Positions 15,695 through 24,811 are shown, numbered from the stretch's first letter. The stretch is 64,000 bases of DNA from Klebsiella aerogenes KCTC 2190 (GCF_000215745.1 NC_015663.1:4154001-4218000); one strand, 5' to 3'. A program made the numbers and translations. The notes: generated by a model not told the origin, from the sequence alone.

Positions 15695-17017
15695 ATGATT
15701 ATCGCTTCTCGTCGCCTCCTCTCCGTCACCAGCATGACCCGGCTCGGCGCGGTTGCCGCCGCCGTACTGCTGCTCGTGACTTGCTCAAGTAAAGCGCCAA
15801 AATCGCTGGTGACCGCCAGCAAACCGCCCGTTACGCAAAAATCGGTAAAAAATCAGCAGCCAGTACGCGGCGTCTGGATCACCACGGTTTCCCGTCTCGA
15901 CTGGCCGCCGGTGGGTTCAATTATCGCCAGCAGTCCGGAAAGCCGCATCAGTCAGCAAAAGCTGGCCTTGATTGCCAAGCTCGACAATCTGCAACGCCTG
16001 GGCATCAATACCGTCTTCTTCCAGGTCAAACCGGATGGTACCGCGCTGTGGGATTCCCACATCTTGCCGTGGTCAGACATGCTGACCGGCAAAATTGGCG
16101 AAAATCCCGGCTACGATCCGCTGCAGTTTATGCTCGATGAAGCGCATAAACGCGGGATGAAAGTTCACGCGTGGTTCAACCCGTATCGTGTTTCGGTTAA
16201 TACCAAACCCGCCACCATCGCCGAACTTAACCACACCCTGACTCAGGTTCCCGCCAGCGTATTTGTTTTACACCGTAACTGGATACGCACCGCCAGCGAT
16301 CGTTTTGTCCTCGACCCTGGGATCCCGGAAGTTCGTGACTGGATCACCAGTATCGTGGCGGAAGTGGTGCAAAACTATCCCATCGACGGCGTACAGTTTG
16401 ATGACTATTTCTATACTGAGACGCCGGGATCGACGCTGAACGATAATCAAACCTATCAGCGATATGGACAGGGTTATGCTTCGAAAGCCGACTGGCGGCG
16501 TCACAACACCCAACAGTTGATAGCGCAGGTCTCACAGACCATCAAGAAACTCAATCCGCAGGTTGAGTTTGGCGTCAGCCCGGCGGGGGTATGGCGCAAC
16601 CGCTCCCACGATCCGGCCGGTTCTGACACCCGCGGCGCGGCGGCCTATGACGAGTCCTATGCCGATACCCGCAGTTGGGTACAACAAGGGCTGTTGGATT
16701 ATATCGCGCCGCAGTTGTACTGGCCGTTCGCCCGCGACGCCGCGCGCTATGATGTGCTGGCTAAGTGGTGGGCCGATGTCGTGAAACCCACTCACACCCG
16801 GCTCTATATCGGCGTGGCGCTGTATAAAGTCGGCGAACCGTCAAAAAATGAACCAGACTGGATGGTCGACGGCGGCGTGCCGGAGCTGAAAAAACAGATC
16901 GACCTCAATGAAACCACACCGGGTATTCAGGGGACGATTCTGTTTCGTGAAAACAACCTTAACCAGCCGCAAACCCAGCAGGCGGTTCAGTATCTGCAGC
17001 AGCGCTGGGGTAGCTAA
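15695..17017 (+). CDS. digH: DigH, glycosyl-hydrolase-like lipoprotein (GHL10 family, E. coli YddW)
   Basis: The product has 440 residues from the ATG at 15695 (GGGAG upstream); the frame is open 47 codons further but without a good site. The N-terminal signal ends VLLLVTCSS, a lipobox-like end with an unusual Thr before the Cys. The catalytic barrel includes RGVWITTVSRLDWPPVGS, FFQVKPDGTALW, HAWFNPYRVS and DGVQFDDYFY, very close to E. coli DigH. DigH cleaves denuded peptidoglycan glycans left after amidase action at the septum. It is monocistronic, followed by a strong terminator. Confidence 0.93.
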   Translation: MIIASRRLLSVTSMTRLGAVAAAVLLLVTCSSKAPKSLVTASKPPVTQKSVKNQQPVRGVWITTVSRLDWPPVGSIIASSPESRISQQKLALIAKLDNLQRLGINTVFFQVKPDGTALWDSHILPWSDMLTGKIGENPGYDPLQFMLDEAHKRGMKVHAWFNPYRVSVNTKPATIAELNHTLTQVPASVFVLHRNWIRTASDRFVLDPGIPEVRDWITSIVAEVVQNYPIDGVQFDDYFYTETPGSTLNDNQTYQRYGQGYASKADWRRHNTQQLIAQVSQTIKKLNPQVEFGVSPAGVWRNRSHDPAGSDTRGAAAYDESYADTRSWVQQGLLDYIAPQLYWPFARDAARYDVLAKWWADVVKPTHTRLYIGVALYKVGEPSKNEPDWMVDGGVPELKKQIDLNETTPGIQGTILFRENNLNQPQTQQAVQYLQQRWGS

Positions 17018-17032
17018 TTCCGGCTAATCACC

Positions 17033-17065
17033 CTCCCCGTTGTCGCAACGGGGAGTTTCTGTTTT
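17033..17065 (+). terminator. Rho-independent terminator of digH
   Basis: A perfect 10-bp stem CTCCCCGTTG / CAACGGGGAG with a TCG loop (17033-17055) is followed by TTTCTGTTTT. It begins 16 bp after the digH stop. Confidence 0.92.
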
Positions 17066-17090
17066 CCGCATGAGAACGCGGGAAGGCAGA

Positions 17091-18068
17091 TTAAACCGTC
17101 AGTTCCTCCACCACTTCCGCTACGCTCTTGATCCGCTGAATACTGCCGATGCCGGTTCCCAGTGAAATGTAGCCTTCGTCAGTGTTGCCCTCCAGCATAC
17201 CAATTCGCAGGCCGCGTAAACCGCCCATTTCCGCGGCTATGGTTTCATTACTGGCGCCGGATTTATCTAACGCCACCAGCCTGGCGGCTAATTTACCCGG
17301 CAGCGAACGATAGTAATCTGGCAATGTGCGAAATAGCTGCAAATCCAGACCGTTAGCTTGCACGATCATCTCTTTCACCGATGGCGGCACGCGGCTCTCG
17401 GTGGTGCTGATAAACACGGAGCCGGCAAATACCCCCTGCGCGCCCAGCGCGTGGGCGGCCCTGGCGGTGCGCCGGTCGGTAATCCCGCCAGCCGCCAGCA
17501 CCGGCACACGCTTCACCGCATCAACAATCAATGGCACGATGGAAAACGTCCCTAGCGCCGTTCCCGGAAGCGTTCCGCCTTCGTCGAAGCCGGTGGCGAC
17601 AATAACATCAGCGCCCATCTCCTCGGCCTCGCGGCTGTTTTCCGGCGTCGGGTTAATATCACGATAAATAATGCTGATCCCGGCCTGCTTAAGCGTGGCA
17701 AACAGCGAGGGAATGATAGCTCCTTGACCATAGCCGGTATAAACCACCGCTTTAACCCCCTCTTCCTTGACTACCTCTACAATCGGCGGCGTCCAGATAT
17801 CGTTTTCAACCGTCGGAATGAGATTTACAGCGAAAGGTTTCTCGGTGAGTCGTTTCGTTTTACGGATCTCTTCACGCATCTTTTCTGCCGTTTCCTGCGG
17901 CGTCGAGACAGCGGTTTGTGCGGTTAAACCTGCGTTCGGCCCTAATACGCCCAGCCCGCCGGCATTACTGACTGCGGCGACTAACCGGGCGTCGGTTAGC
18001 CAGGATAGCGGCCCCTGAATGACAGGTTTTTCAATACCGAGAATATGGCTAACAGAATGGTTTTGCAT
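17091..18068 (-). CDS. Nitronate monooxygenase family FMN enzyme
   Basis: The product has 325 residues of the 2-nitropropane dioxygenase/NMO TIM-barrel family. The start EKPVIQGPLSWLTDARLVAAVSNAGG and NAGGLGVLGP form the N-terminal FMN-binding region; VLAAGGITDRRTARAAHALG and AQGVFAGSVFISTTES form the phosphate-binding end. Such enzymes oxidise alkyl nitronates such as propionate-3-nitronate; some relatives are enoyl-ACP reductases, so the substrate is not certain. The divergent LysR gene starts about 160 bp away and is its likely regulator. Confidence 0.88.
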   Translation of the reverse strand: MQNHSVSHILGIEKPVIQGPLSWLTDARLVAAVSNAGGLGVLGPNAGLTAQTAVSTPQETAEKMREEIRKTKRLTEKPFAVNLIPTVENDIWTPPIVEVVKEEGVKAVVYTGYGQGAIIPSLFATLKQAGISIIYRDINPTPENSREAEEMGADVIVATGFDEGGTLPGTALGTFSIVPLIVDAVKRVPVLAAGGITDRRTARAAHALGAQGVFAGSVFISTTESRVPPSVKEMIVQANGLDLQLFRTLPDYYRSLPGKLAARLVALDKSGASNETIAAEMGGLRGLRIGMLEGNTDEGYISLGTGIGSIQRIKSVAEVVEELTV

Positions 18069-18230
18069 GATGCTGCTTCCTTAGTGTGTTTTCTGGCGCT
18101 TAGCGCTGGGATGACGCCACTGTAGGCCGCTTTATTGTTGGGAAAAATAGTAAAAGTTATCCTTCACTGTTATTAAATAAGTAATAATCAAAGTGAAATA
18201 CGATGTTGTCATCGGAGCACATTGGCACAA

Positions 18231-19115
18231 ATGAACTTAAATTTGTTTGAATCTATTAAGATTTTTATCGAGATTATCGAGTCTGGCAGCTTTACGCGCG
18301 CCGCCGAGAATCTACAGATCCATCGCCCGGCGGTCACGAAAGCGCTACAGCAGCTTGAGCAGCACTGCGGCGTTCGGCTTCTGCAGCGAACCACCCGACA
18401 GATCCACCTCACCCCTGATGGCGAGGCGTTTTATCGTCGTAGTAAACCCCTGCTGGCGCAGGCCGATGATCTTATGGAATCTTTCGCCCCGCAGCGTCCG
18501 CTACGTGGACAACTGCGCATAGATATGCCTATCTCCCTGGCGAAGTTAGTGGTCGTGCCGAATCTCCCCGCCTTTTATCAGCAACATCCGGAGATTGAAA
18601 TTGTGCTGAGCAGCTCCGACCGGCGGCGGGATATGCTTCGCGAGGGCCTCGATTGCGTCCTGCGCATTGGCGAGCTTGAAGACGGTGACTATATCGCACG
18701 TCATCTCGGTACCGTCGGTATGAAAACCTGCGCCAGCCCGGCCTATCTGGCGAAATACGGCGTTCCCGCAACCCTTGACGACCTGCGGCATCATCAGGCG
18801 ATCAACTGGCTGAATAACAGTAATCATCAGACCATGCGCTGGGTGTTTCAAACTGACGCCGGGCAGCAGAACATTTCGCTAGAGGGTAAACTGGTGGTGG
18901 ATAATTCAGAGACTTACATCGCCGCTGGCCTTGCTGGACTCGGCATTATGCAGGGTCTGGATCTTTTCCTTCACCCCTGGTTGAAAAGCGGCGAGCTGGT
19001 TGAAGTCCTGCCGAATAATCCGGTTCCCTCCAGGAAGTTATCGCTTATTTATCCCCATCGTCATGTTTCGCGCAAGGTGCGCGTCTTCGCCGAGTGGCTG
19101 GCGACAATGTTATAG
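18231..19115 (+). CDS. LysR-family transcriptional regulator
   Basis: The product has 294 residues from the ATG at 18231; a TTG three codons earlier (18222) has GGAG upstream and is an alternative. The N-terminal winged helix-turn-helix is clear (ESGSFTRAAENLQIHRPAVT, KALQQLEQHCGVRLLQRTTR), followed by the substrate-binding domain. It belongs to the group with CASPAYLAKYGVP and a GLAGLGIMQGLDLF pocket. Divergent orientation to the nitronate monooxygenase gene suggests control of that gene and of itself. The effector molecule is unknown. Confidence 0.92.
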   Translation: MNLNLFESIKIFIEIIESGSFTRAAENLQIHRPAVTKALQQLEQHCGVRLLQRTTRQIHLTPDGEAFYRRSKPLLAQADDLMESFAPQRPLRGQLRIDMPISLAKLVVVPNLPAFYQQHPEIEIVLSSSDRRRDMLREGLDCVLRIGELEDGDYIARHLGTVGMKTCASPAYLAKYGVPATLDDLRHHQAINWLNNSNHQTMRWVFQTDAGQQNISLEGKLVVDNSETYIAAGLAGLGIMQGLDLFLHPWLKSGELVEVLPNNPVPSRKLSLIYPHRHVSRKVRVFAEWLATML

Positions 19116-19122
19116 AAATACA

Positions 19123-19157
19123 GATAAAATAAAGCCCGGCGCTATCTGCCGCCGGGC
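19123..19157 (-). terminator. Rho-independent terminator of the ECF sigma factor gene
   Basis: On the minus strand GCCCGGCG and CGCCGGGC pair around an 8-base loop (19134-19157), followed by TTTATTTTATC. It starts 5 bp after the sigma factor stop and lies just past the convergent LysR gene. Confidence 0.85.
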
Positions 19158-19162
19158 ATGAA

Positions 19163-19732
19163 TTAAGGTGCGGTAAGTTCATCGTAGAGCGTTCGCAAAC
19201 GGCTGCGAAGAAACAGCACCGCTTTGTGTTTACGCGACAGCCACGCCTGCTCGCTAGCGCCGCTCTCTGCCGCCAGCTCCCTGTAGCTATAGCCCTGCAG
19301 CTCGGTTTTCTCGAAGGCTTCACGCTGCAGCGGCGGCAGCTCCGCCAGCGCCTCGGTTAAAGCCTCCCACAGCAGTTCTTTAAGATAGGCTTCCTCCGGC
19401 GTCTGCGCGACGCCAAACAGCGTTTCCGCCAGCTCATCCTCGGCAAAGCCGCCATCGCCATCTTCATCAGTATCGAATGTTAATGGCAACTCGCGCTTCT
19501 TACGCGACCGGTCGGTCATTTCATTACGCGCCGCCCGGAATAACCATGCCGCCACGTTCTCCACCGGTTGCTCGACCTTCATCAGTTGCAGGGTGACTTC
19601 CTGCAGGATGTCATCGGCATCGTCACGTACGGCGGTTCTACCGCGAATAAACGCGCTTAAACGCGCACGACAGGCGGCAAGCGCAGACAGCAGCCGTGAT
19701 TCCCCCGCCATCGCATTGTTTACCTCGTTCAC
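19163..19732 (-). CDS. ECF-type RNA polymerase sigma factor
   Basis: The product has 189 residues from a GTG at 19732 that overlaps the upstream stop as GTGA, indicating translational coupling; an ATG at 19711 is an alternative. Region 2 is seen as DDADDILQEVTLQLMK and VAAWLFRAARNEMTDRSRKKR, and region 4 as LAELPPLQREAFEKTELQGYSY with RELAAESGASEQAWLSRKHK. The linker between them is acidic (DTDEDGDGGFAEDELAE). The target promoter is unknown. The partner gene upstream encodes a small membrane protein that may act as its anti-sigma factor, although it has no recognised zinc anti-sigma motif. Confidence 0.9.
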   Translation of the reverse strand: MNEVNNAMAGESRLLSALAACRARLSAFIRGRTAVRDDADDILQEVTLQLMKVEQPVENVAAWLFRAARNEMTDRSRKKRELPLTFDTDEDGDGGFAEDELAETLFGVAQTPEEAYLKELLWEALTEALAELPPLQREAFEKTELQGYSYRELAAESGASEQAWLSRKHKAVLFLRSRLRTLYDELTAP

Positions 19733-20151
19733 TCGGCATCCGGCGCTTTCGCCGATGGGTTATCGTCAGTCGGTTGCCCACCGCGACGTTCATGCCAGCC
19801 GCAACGGCCGCGATGTCCGTGGCGGCCGAAACGTTGGGCAAACTCCTCTCGCTGCTCCGGGGTCATGGTCATCCAGCGTTCATGCATGCGTCGACGCGCC
19901 TGCGCCATACCAAACATACCGCGATGAAAACCTAAACCGCCAAACAAGATACGGCACAGCGCCAGTAATCCCAAAGCCTGCCAGAAACCGATGCTTTTCA
20001 CCCCGAAGATAGCTGGCAGCAATGCGTTCCATAGCGACATCACGACCAGACTCAGCACCACAACAATCACCGCGCCGATAATCAGCGGCCGCGCCATTCT
20101 GTGACGTCCAAAACCCTGGTGATGATGCCCGTGTCGTTCAAAATCTCTCAT
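19729..20151 (-). CDS. Small His-rich membrane protein coupled to an ECF sigma factor
   Basis: The product has 140 residues from the ATG at 20151 (GAGG 9 bases upstream); a TTG at 20157 is also in frame. It starts with a His-rich cytoplasmic stretch (RHGHHHQGFGRHR), then two membrane segments (IIGAVIVVVLSLVVMSLW and FWQALGLLALCRILFGGLGF), then a basic tail with MTPEQREEFAQRFGRHGHRG and CGWHERRG. The TPEQREEF stretch recalls the LTxxQ motif of CpxP/ZraP-like proteins. The position, with a 4-bp overlap into the sigma gene, suggests an anti-sigma or sensor role, perhaps metal-responsive. Both ideas are inference; the family was not recognised. Confidence 0.72.
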   Translation of the reverse strand: MRDFERHGHHHQGFGRHRMARPLIIGAVIVVVLSLVVMSLWNALLPAIFGVKSIGFWQALGLLALCRILFGGLGFHRGMFGMAQARRRMHERWMTMTPEQREEFAQRFGRHGHRGRCGWHERRGGQPTDDNPSAKAPDAE

Positions 20152-20259
20152 CGTCAATTACCTCATAAAAATGTATGTATCGAGGTAGACGAATCAGCGA
20201 AGAAAATATTGCCAATAAAAATGAAAAAAATAGCGCAATCATGAAAACGGGTAAATGAC

Positions 20260-21213
20260 TCAGAAACTCATCGCTAAACCGAGGCCATACCCTTCGGTGT
20301 TATTACCGAACATATAGCGGGCCACCAGTCGGGTACGGGTGATAAATACCGGATACTGGCTGCTGTCGAGTTCCAGACCAATGCCGAGCGAACTCAGGCT
20401 ATCAAAGCCGAGTTCACCGCGCTGGTCGCCAAGATAGATAGTATGAGCGCCTTCCAGCACGTAGCGCACCGGGCTTTTCAGCAGCGTCCAGTCGGCTATC
20501 GGCGCGCGTCGACGAAGGTAGATACCCAGATTTTCGGCGCTGGCCTGCCCCTGGACCGCTTCTGATGTGCTACCGAAGGTTTGCAAATTCATCGCGGAAT
20601 AGCGCGCTTCTATGTCAATATCCTGCGTTTTGGAAAACAGTTCATAATCAAGCATTAACGAACCGCCCAACCCATAAGCGTTCAGTCGCCCACCATCGAG
20701 GAAGCGAATATCAACCTCCGTTTTACGTTCGAGCGCCCAGCGACCGAGGCGTGCATCGCTGGCCATGGTGCCCAGCATCATATTGAAGATAGGCCGTAGC
20801 ACCAGTTTTCCGCCCCATCGGTCCTGATACAATGGAAAGTCCCAGCCGACGCCGCCGGTAGCGGTCAGACTGTTCCATTTGGTGGGAATGGTACGGCTCT
20901 GGGCACCATCGCTGACCACAAATTGCGGATCGTAGCGACTGTAACCGAGGGTGCCTTCCAGATAGAGCGGAAAATCCTCACTCAAGGTGGCGCCGCCGCC
21001 AAATTGCGTGAGGGTTAGTTCGTTTTTCTCATTCGCGCCGGAGCCAATATTCAGATCGCTGGCGGTAACGTCAGGTACCACGGTGTAACTCATTAAGGTG
21101 AGCACCGCGTCCGCGCGCTGCTTTAGCCGACTGCCGTCCAGGGCATAGCTTTCCTGACTAACTAAAAGCACCGTCAGTAGCAGCCAGCACGCACGCGGAA
21201 CACCAAATACCAT
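20260..21213 (-). CDS. Solitary autotransporter-type outer-membrane beta-barrel protein
   Basis: The product has 317 residues with an N-terminal signal (WLLLTVLLVSQESYA). The rest is a pattern of alternating strands with turns and ends in LGLAMSF, a terminal Phe as expected for BAM-inserted barrels. It resembles the solitary autotransporter beta-barrel domain family, which lacks a passenger. It is the last of four exported-protein genes read leftward; the gap to the previous gene is 72 bp. Function unknown. Family assignment is moderately sure; outer-membrane location is well supported by the strand pattern. Confidence 0.75.
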   Translation of the reverse strand: MVFGVPRACWLLLTVLLVSQESYALDGSRLKQRADAVLTLMSYTVVPDVTASDLNIGSGANEKNELTLTQFGGGATLSEDFPLYLEGTLGYSRYDPQFVVSDGAQSRTIPTKWNSLTATGGVGWDFPLYQDRWGGKLVLRPIFNMMLGTMASDARLGRWALERKTEVDIRFLDGGRLNAYGLGGSLMLDYELFSKTQDIDIEARYSAMNLQTFGSTSEAVQGQASAENLGIYLRRRAPIADWTLLKSPVRYVLEGAHTIYLGDQRGELGFDSLSSLGIGLELDSSQYPVFITRTRLVARYMFGNNTEGYGLGLAMSF

Positions 21214-21285
21214 AGCCTGATGCTACCTCATCAATAACGGGGGAATTCGTTTGATTGAGTATAGCCAGCAGCGTCCAAACGTTAG

Positions 21286-22392
21286 TTATTTTTCAATACG
21301 CTGCAGCTGAATGGCATCCGCCTGCTGCGCTTTATCAGCGAGCTCCTGGAACTGCTGCGGAGAATAAAAATTATGCGGCGCTGGCAGCGACTGCATATCC
21401 TGCCCCGGATGGATTTGCAGTTGACCCAGTTCCGCGAGCGTAAACCCGGCAACTTCCTTTGGCATCGTCAGGCGATACGGCGGCGTGCGTTCAAAAGGAA
21501 CCGGCGTTGGCAGGCGATTTTCGCTGAGATCGTAATTCCGCTTCAGCACCAGAAATTTATCCGGCACTCGCCGTTTACTGTTCCACCAGTCGCCGTCGAC
21601 TTCACGGAACATCCTCTCGGTCTCACTTTGCGGCGCGACCAACAGTTTGACCAGCGCCTGTTTTAACGCCGCTTCCATCGCCCGGTTATAAGCATCGACT
21701 GAACCCGCTTGCCCTTGCAAAATAACGTTAATCGCCAGACGCGCGCCAAGCAGATTGGAATAGAGGTCCTCCGGCGAAAAGGCGGAAATTTCTTCTGAAA
21801 AACCCGGAACCGACTGGAAACCATACCATTGGGCGATCTCATGCCATTGCGCAATTTCGAAGGCCAGATGGCCGGCAAGCCAGGCGGCAATCGTATATCG
21901 CTGCGGCATTGAAGCCGGCGGCGTAAAGGCATTTAACTGGACGCGGCGTACGCCCAGTTCCTCGCTATAAAAGATGCGTCCTGGCTGCCCCAGCGTCGGG
22001 TAAATTCGGCTGAATAAATAAAAGGTGTAATCAGCGGTATCACGCACATGGGCGATATCAATAAAACCGCCGCGGCGGGTATAAATAAGGCCATTGTGCT
22101 CATCGCTTAAGCCAACCAGATTTTTGACCGCGCCGAGCGCGCTATCGTTGTAATGATGCTCACCTAAGGTATCGAGCGTCAGCACATTACCAATCTGATA
22201 AACCGGGATTGGCACGCCAATGGCGCGCACCCGCAGATCGAAACCGAAGGCGCAGCATGGGCGCAGCGATTCCGGCGGCGATAATTCACCCACTACCGGG
22301 CTGACATGGTTAACGGGAATCGTCGGTAATACCGGGTCCTGGGCAAATACCGAAAAAGCAGCCGCCAATAACCACCACAAACTCTTACGCAT
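21286..22392 (-). CDS. DUF4056-type exported protein
   Basis: The product has 368 residues from the ATG at 22392 (GGAGAA upstream); the frame extends 13 codons further. A signal peptide (SLWWLLAAAFSVFAQ) precedes a soluble domain with paired cysteines (LRPCCAFGFDLRVRAIGVP), GVKN-like and DFTDYTFYLF-like segments, and the stretch LAFEIAQWHEIAQWYG. The HExxxW-type motif within AQWHEIAQWYG is not a classical HExxH site. I believe it matches DUF4056, a family of unknown function. It lies between two outer-membrane barrel genes, so a periplasmic or outer-membrane-associated role with them is plausible. Confidence 0.7.
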   Translation of the reverse strand: MRKSLWWLLAAAFSVFAQDPVLPTIPVNHVSPVVGELSPPESLRPCCAFGFDLRVRAIGVPIPVYQIGNVLTLDTLGEHHYNDSALGAVKNLVGLSDEHNGLIYTRRGGFIDIAHVRDTADYTFYLFSRIYPTLGQPGRIFYSEELGVRRVQLNAFTPPASMPQRYTIAAWLAGHLAFEIAQWHEIAQWYGFQSVPGFSEEISAFSPEDLYSNLLGARLAINVILQGQAGSVDAYNRAMEAALKQALVKLLVAPQSETERMFREVDGDWWNSKRRVPDKFLVLKRNYDLSENRLPTPVPFERTPPYRLTMPKEVAGFTLAELGQLQIHPGQDMQSLPAPHNFYSPQQFQELADKAQQADAIQLQRIEK

Positions 22393-22458
22393 CAAAAGCG
22401 TTCTCCATGACACAAAAACAGCGCGCATCATACTCGCCGATGGCTACACGCCGTTAAG

Positions 22459-23412
22459 TCAAAAACGGTATTCACCGGCGACAAAGAAACTATTGCGATC
22501 GTTAAAGCCAAATTCGGTCAGAACGTTGAAGTTACGCGTGATTTCGTACTGGGCGCCGATCAGCATATTCCATGGTGAAGTGAGTTTCTGTTTGACATCA
22601 AACTTGCCGTCGCCGTCTTTATTGACCGCGGCAATCAATGGCTGCAGCTGTGGCGGCATATGCAAATCGGCCAGGTTGCCTTTAAATTCCTGCTGCACAT
22701 CCTGATACATACTGCCGACCCACACGCTGAGATGCGAAGGGCCGGAAATCCCCTGAAGGTTGAAGCGATAGCCAACGCGAGGTGACACTGTCACGGCAGA
22801 AATACTGCCGTCGAGAATATCGAAATCGGTGCGGGTGTAATTTGTATCGACGAGGGCAAACCAGTTCTCATAGCCGCCAGCCAGCGTGAACCCGCCCCCC
22901 CAGGTGGTACCTTTGAAATCGAGAACAAAATCGATATTTTGCAACTCGCCACTTTGATTAAGGTTATGCACTGTGCCGGCGATGATGCGATCCAGGCCGC
23001 GGTATTGCGTTGGGTCGGCATCGACCGACACATTCGACACCGACGAACCGCGGGTGTGGCCTAAAATCCCGTAGACATTAAGGAACGGAAATACCCACAT
23101 ATCGAGACGAAGATTCTCGGTTTTGCTCTTCTCCCGCGTGTGCCCGGCATCTATGGCGAACATATCGCTGGGGATCGGATGGTTACCCAGCTTCAGTCCG
23201 GAAAAGGTGATGCTGTCGACCATAATATCCTGGCGCATATTCATATAGCTGAGATTGACGCCAAATGGCAGCGGGATGGAATAACCGCGGGCGCGGGCTT
23301 CGTCTCCCCAGATGGGAAAGTAGCTATCACTGTCGTCACTTTCCGCCGCACAGGCATTCCACACGGCGCCAGAGGTCAACAACAGCGTCATGACGGTTAT
23401 TTTCCATCTCAT
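22459..23412 (-). CDS. Predicted outer-membrane beta-barrel protein
   Basis: The product has 317 residues with a signal peptide (VMTLLLTSGAVWNACAAES). The mature part shows regular alternation typical of a 10-12 strand barrel (LRLDMWVFPFLNVYGILGHT, WGGGFTLAGGYENWFALVD, VSPRVGYRFNLQG) and ends FFVAGEYRF with a terminal Phe. No plug or catalytic motif was recognised. The gene starts 14 bp after the BamA-like barrel gene and is clearly co-transcribed with it. Function unknown. Confidence 0.75.
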   Translation of the reverse strand: MRWKITVMTLLLTSGAVWNACAAESDDSDSYFPIWGDEARARGYSIPLPFGVNLSYMNMRQDIMVDSITFSGLKLGNHPIPSDMFAIDAGHTREKSKTENLRLDMWVFPFLNVYGILGHTRGSSVSNVSVDADPTQYRGLDRIIAGTVHNLNQSGELQNIDFVLDFKGTTWGGGFTLAGGYENWFALVDTNYTRTDFDILDGSISAVTVSPRVGYRFNLQGISGPSHLSVWVGSMYQDVQQEFKGNLADLHMPPQLQPLIAAVNKDGDGKFDVKQKLTSPWNMLIGAQYEITRNFNVLTEFGFNDRNSFFVAGEYRF

Positions 23413-23426
23413 TTTTATTCGTACCT

Positions 23427-24551
23427 TTACAGTCCGGAACCCACATTAAAATAGACCGCCTGTTCGTGTTCGCTAAATGCGACATCGACGCCGGTAAATA
23501 AACCATACTGACGGGCGACCAGATAACGAAACCCGGTGCCCCACGCCACTTCGGTTTGCTGCCACAGCGACCCCGCCTCATCGCTCGCGCTGCCGATACC
23601 GACAAAACCTTGCAGGATCCAGCGCGGCGCAAATTGCCAGGCCAGTTGCGTCTGGGCGACAGCGACATAATCGCCCTGATAGCGAAAACGCGAGATGCCG
23701 CGCAGTTCGATGTAAGGCCGGGCCATTGGCGTTAGATGCTTGTCATGATGAGTCAGCGACTGATAATTTGCCGCCAGCGCCAGGGTTAAGGTCGGCGCCA
23801 GCGGGATAAAGTATTTACCATCCAGCGACAACTGATTGTAATGATAGTCGCCGCCGAGAAGAGCGCGGTAAAAACGGTACTCGCCCTGCAGTGATAACCC
23901 TTTCTTAGGGTAGAAAAAATTATCAGTGGTGTCATATTCCGCCACCACGCCCAAGGCCGAAGAGGTGCTGTTTTCCCCCAACACCCGCTGCCACACCTTG
24001 TTGATCAGCTGATTGTCCGCGGTTACATCGGTGTGCGCATAGAATTGCGAGGCGCCGAGAAAAACCGGTGAGTCCCCCACGCGGAACAACAGCTTTTGCA
24101 GACCGCCAAAGCCTTTGGTATGGGTTTGCACTGCCACATTTTTGTTAAACCCGGCAATGTCACCCGAATAGATATCGAGATTGACATTGGCGTAGCCCGC
24201 GCCAACCAGATAACGAATACTGTCATGATTCCAGGTATGACGATGCGCGGCGCCGATGAACCAGGTACCATTTTGCGTCCCACCGCCGCCGAATCCGGTC
24301 AGCGCCGGTGGAATAAAACGATCGCCCTCGCGGGAGCCTTTACCATGCAGAAATAAACCAAACAGACCGCCGCCGTAGCCGATAGCCGGTTCGGTAATCA
24401 TCACCGGCACCGGCAAAAAACCGTACGGGTTATCCTGCAGATACTGGCTCATATCGAGCATGCCATCTTCAGGGTCGAACAATTGGGCGGCACGAGACGC
24501 GCCAGGCGCGAGAGCAAGCATCAGTAAAAGAGTAAGGCCTGCCAGCTTCAT
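23427..24551 (-). CDS. BamA/TamA-superfamily outer-membrane barrel without POTRA domains
   Basis: The product has 374 residues: signal peptide (LTLLLMLALAPGASRA), then almost directly a surface-antigen D15-like barrel. Supporting stretches are VPVMITEPAIGYGGGLFGLF, EYDTTDNFFYPKKGLSLQGE (the conserved NFFYPKKG turn) and RYLVARQYGLFTGVDVAFSE. No POTRA repeats fit before the barrel, so it is a short Omp85-like protein of the kind seen in orphan clusters. It is first in the leftward group of four exported-protein genes, with GGAGACC before the ATG. The role is unknown; it may insert or export the neighbouring proteins, or be a lipid- or surface-related pore. Confidence 0.8.
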   Translation of the reverse strand: MKLAGLTLLLMLALAPGASRAAQLFDPEDGMLDMSQYLQDNPYGFLPVPVMITEPAIGYGGGLFGLFLHGKGSREGDRFIPPALTGFGGGGTQNGTWFIGAAHRHTWNHDSIRYLVGAGYANVNLDIYSGDIAGFNKNVAVQTHTKGFGGLQKLLFRVGDSPVFLGASQFYAHTDVTADNQLINKVWQRVLGENSTSSALGVVAEYDTTDNFFYPKKGLSLQGEYRFYRALLGGDYHYNQLSLDGKYFIPLAPTLTLALAANYQSLTHHDKHLTPMARPYIELRGISRFRYQGDYVAVAQTQLAWQFAPRWILQGFVGIGSASDEAGSLWQQTEVAWGTGFRYLVARQYGLFTGVDVAFSEHEQAVYFNVGSGL

Positions 24552-24735
24552 GCGGTCTCCAGCACTGACGCATTCATAAGGGAATATTAAGGGAATGAGC
24601 TAAAAATATATCGTAAGCCCTTGTTCTTCGCCAACTTACCCTCTCCTTACTTTGCTTATTTTTGGATAAAAAAGCGTGGTTAATCACACAAATTGATAAA
24701 TGTTATTTATCGTTCTGGTTCATGACTATTAATAA

Positions 24736-24748
24736 GTGACAGTGTCAC
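24736..24748. promoter_or_regulatory. Inverted repeat GTGACA-G-TGTCAC, possible operator
   Basis: A perfect 6-1-6 inverted repeat lies in the 260-bp gap between the BamA-like gene (starting at 24551, leftward) and the TPP riboswitch (rightward). Its position suits control of either divergent unit. No specific regulator is assigned. Confidence 0.35.
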
Positions 24749-24811
24749 CATGTGCGATGGTTTTTAGTTCGCCGCCGTTGTAATCAAAAAGTGAATGACG
24801 TATAACATGTC

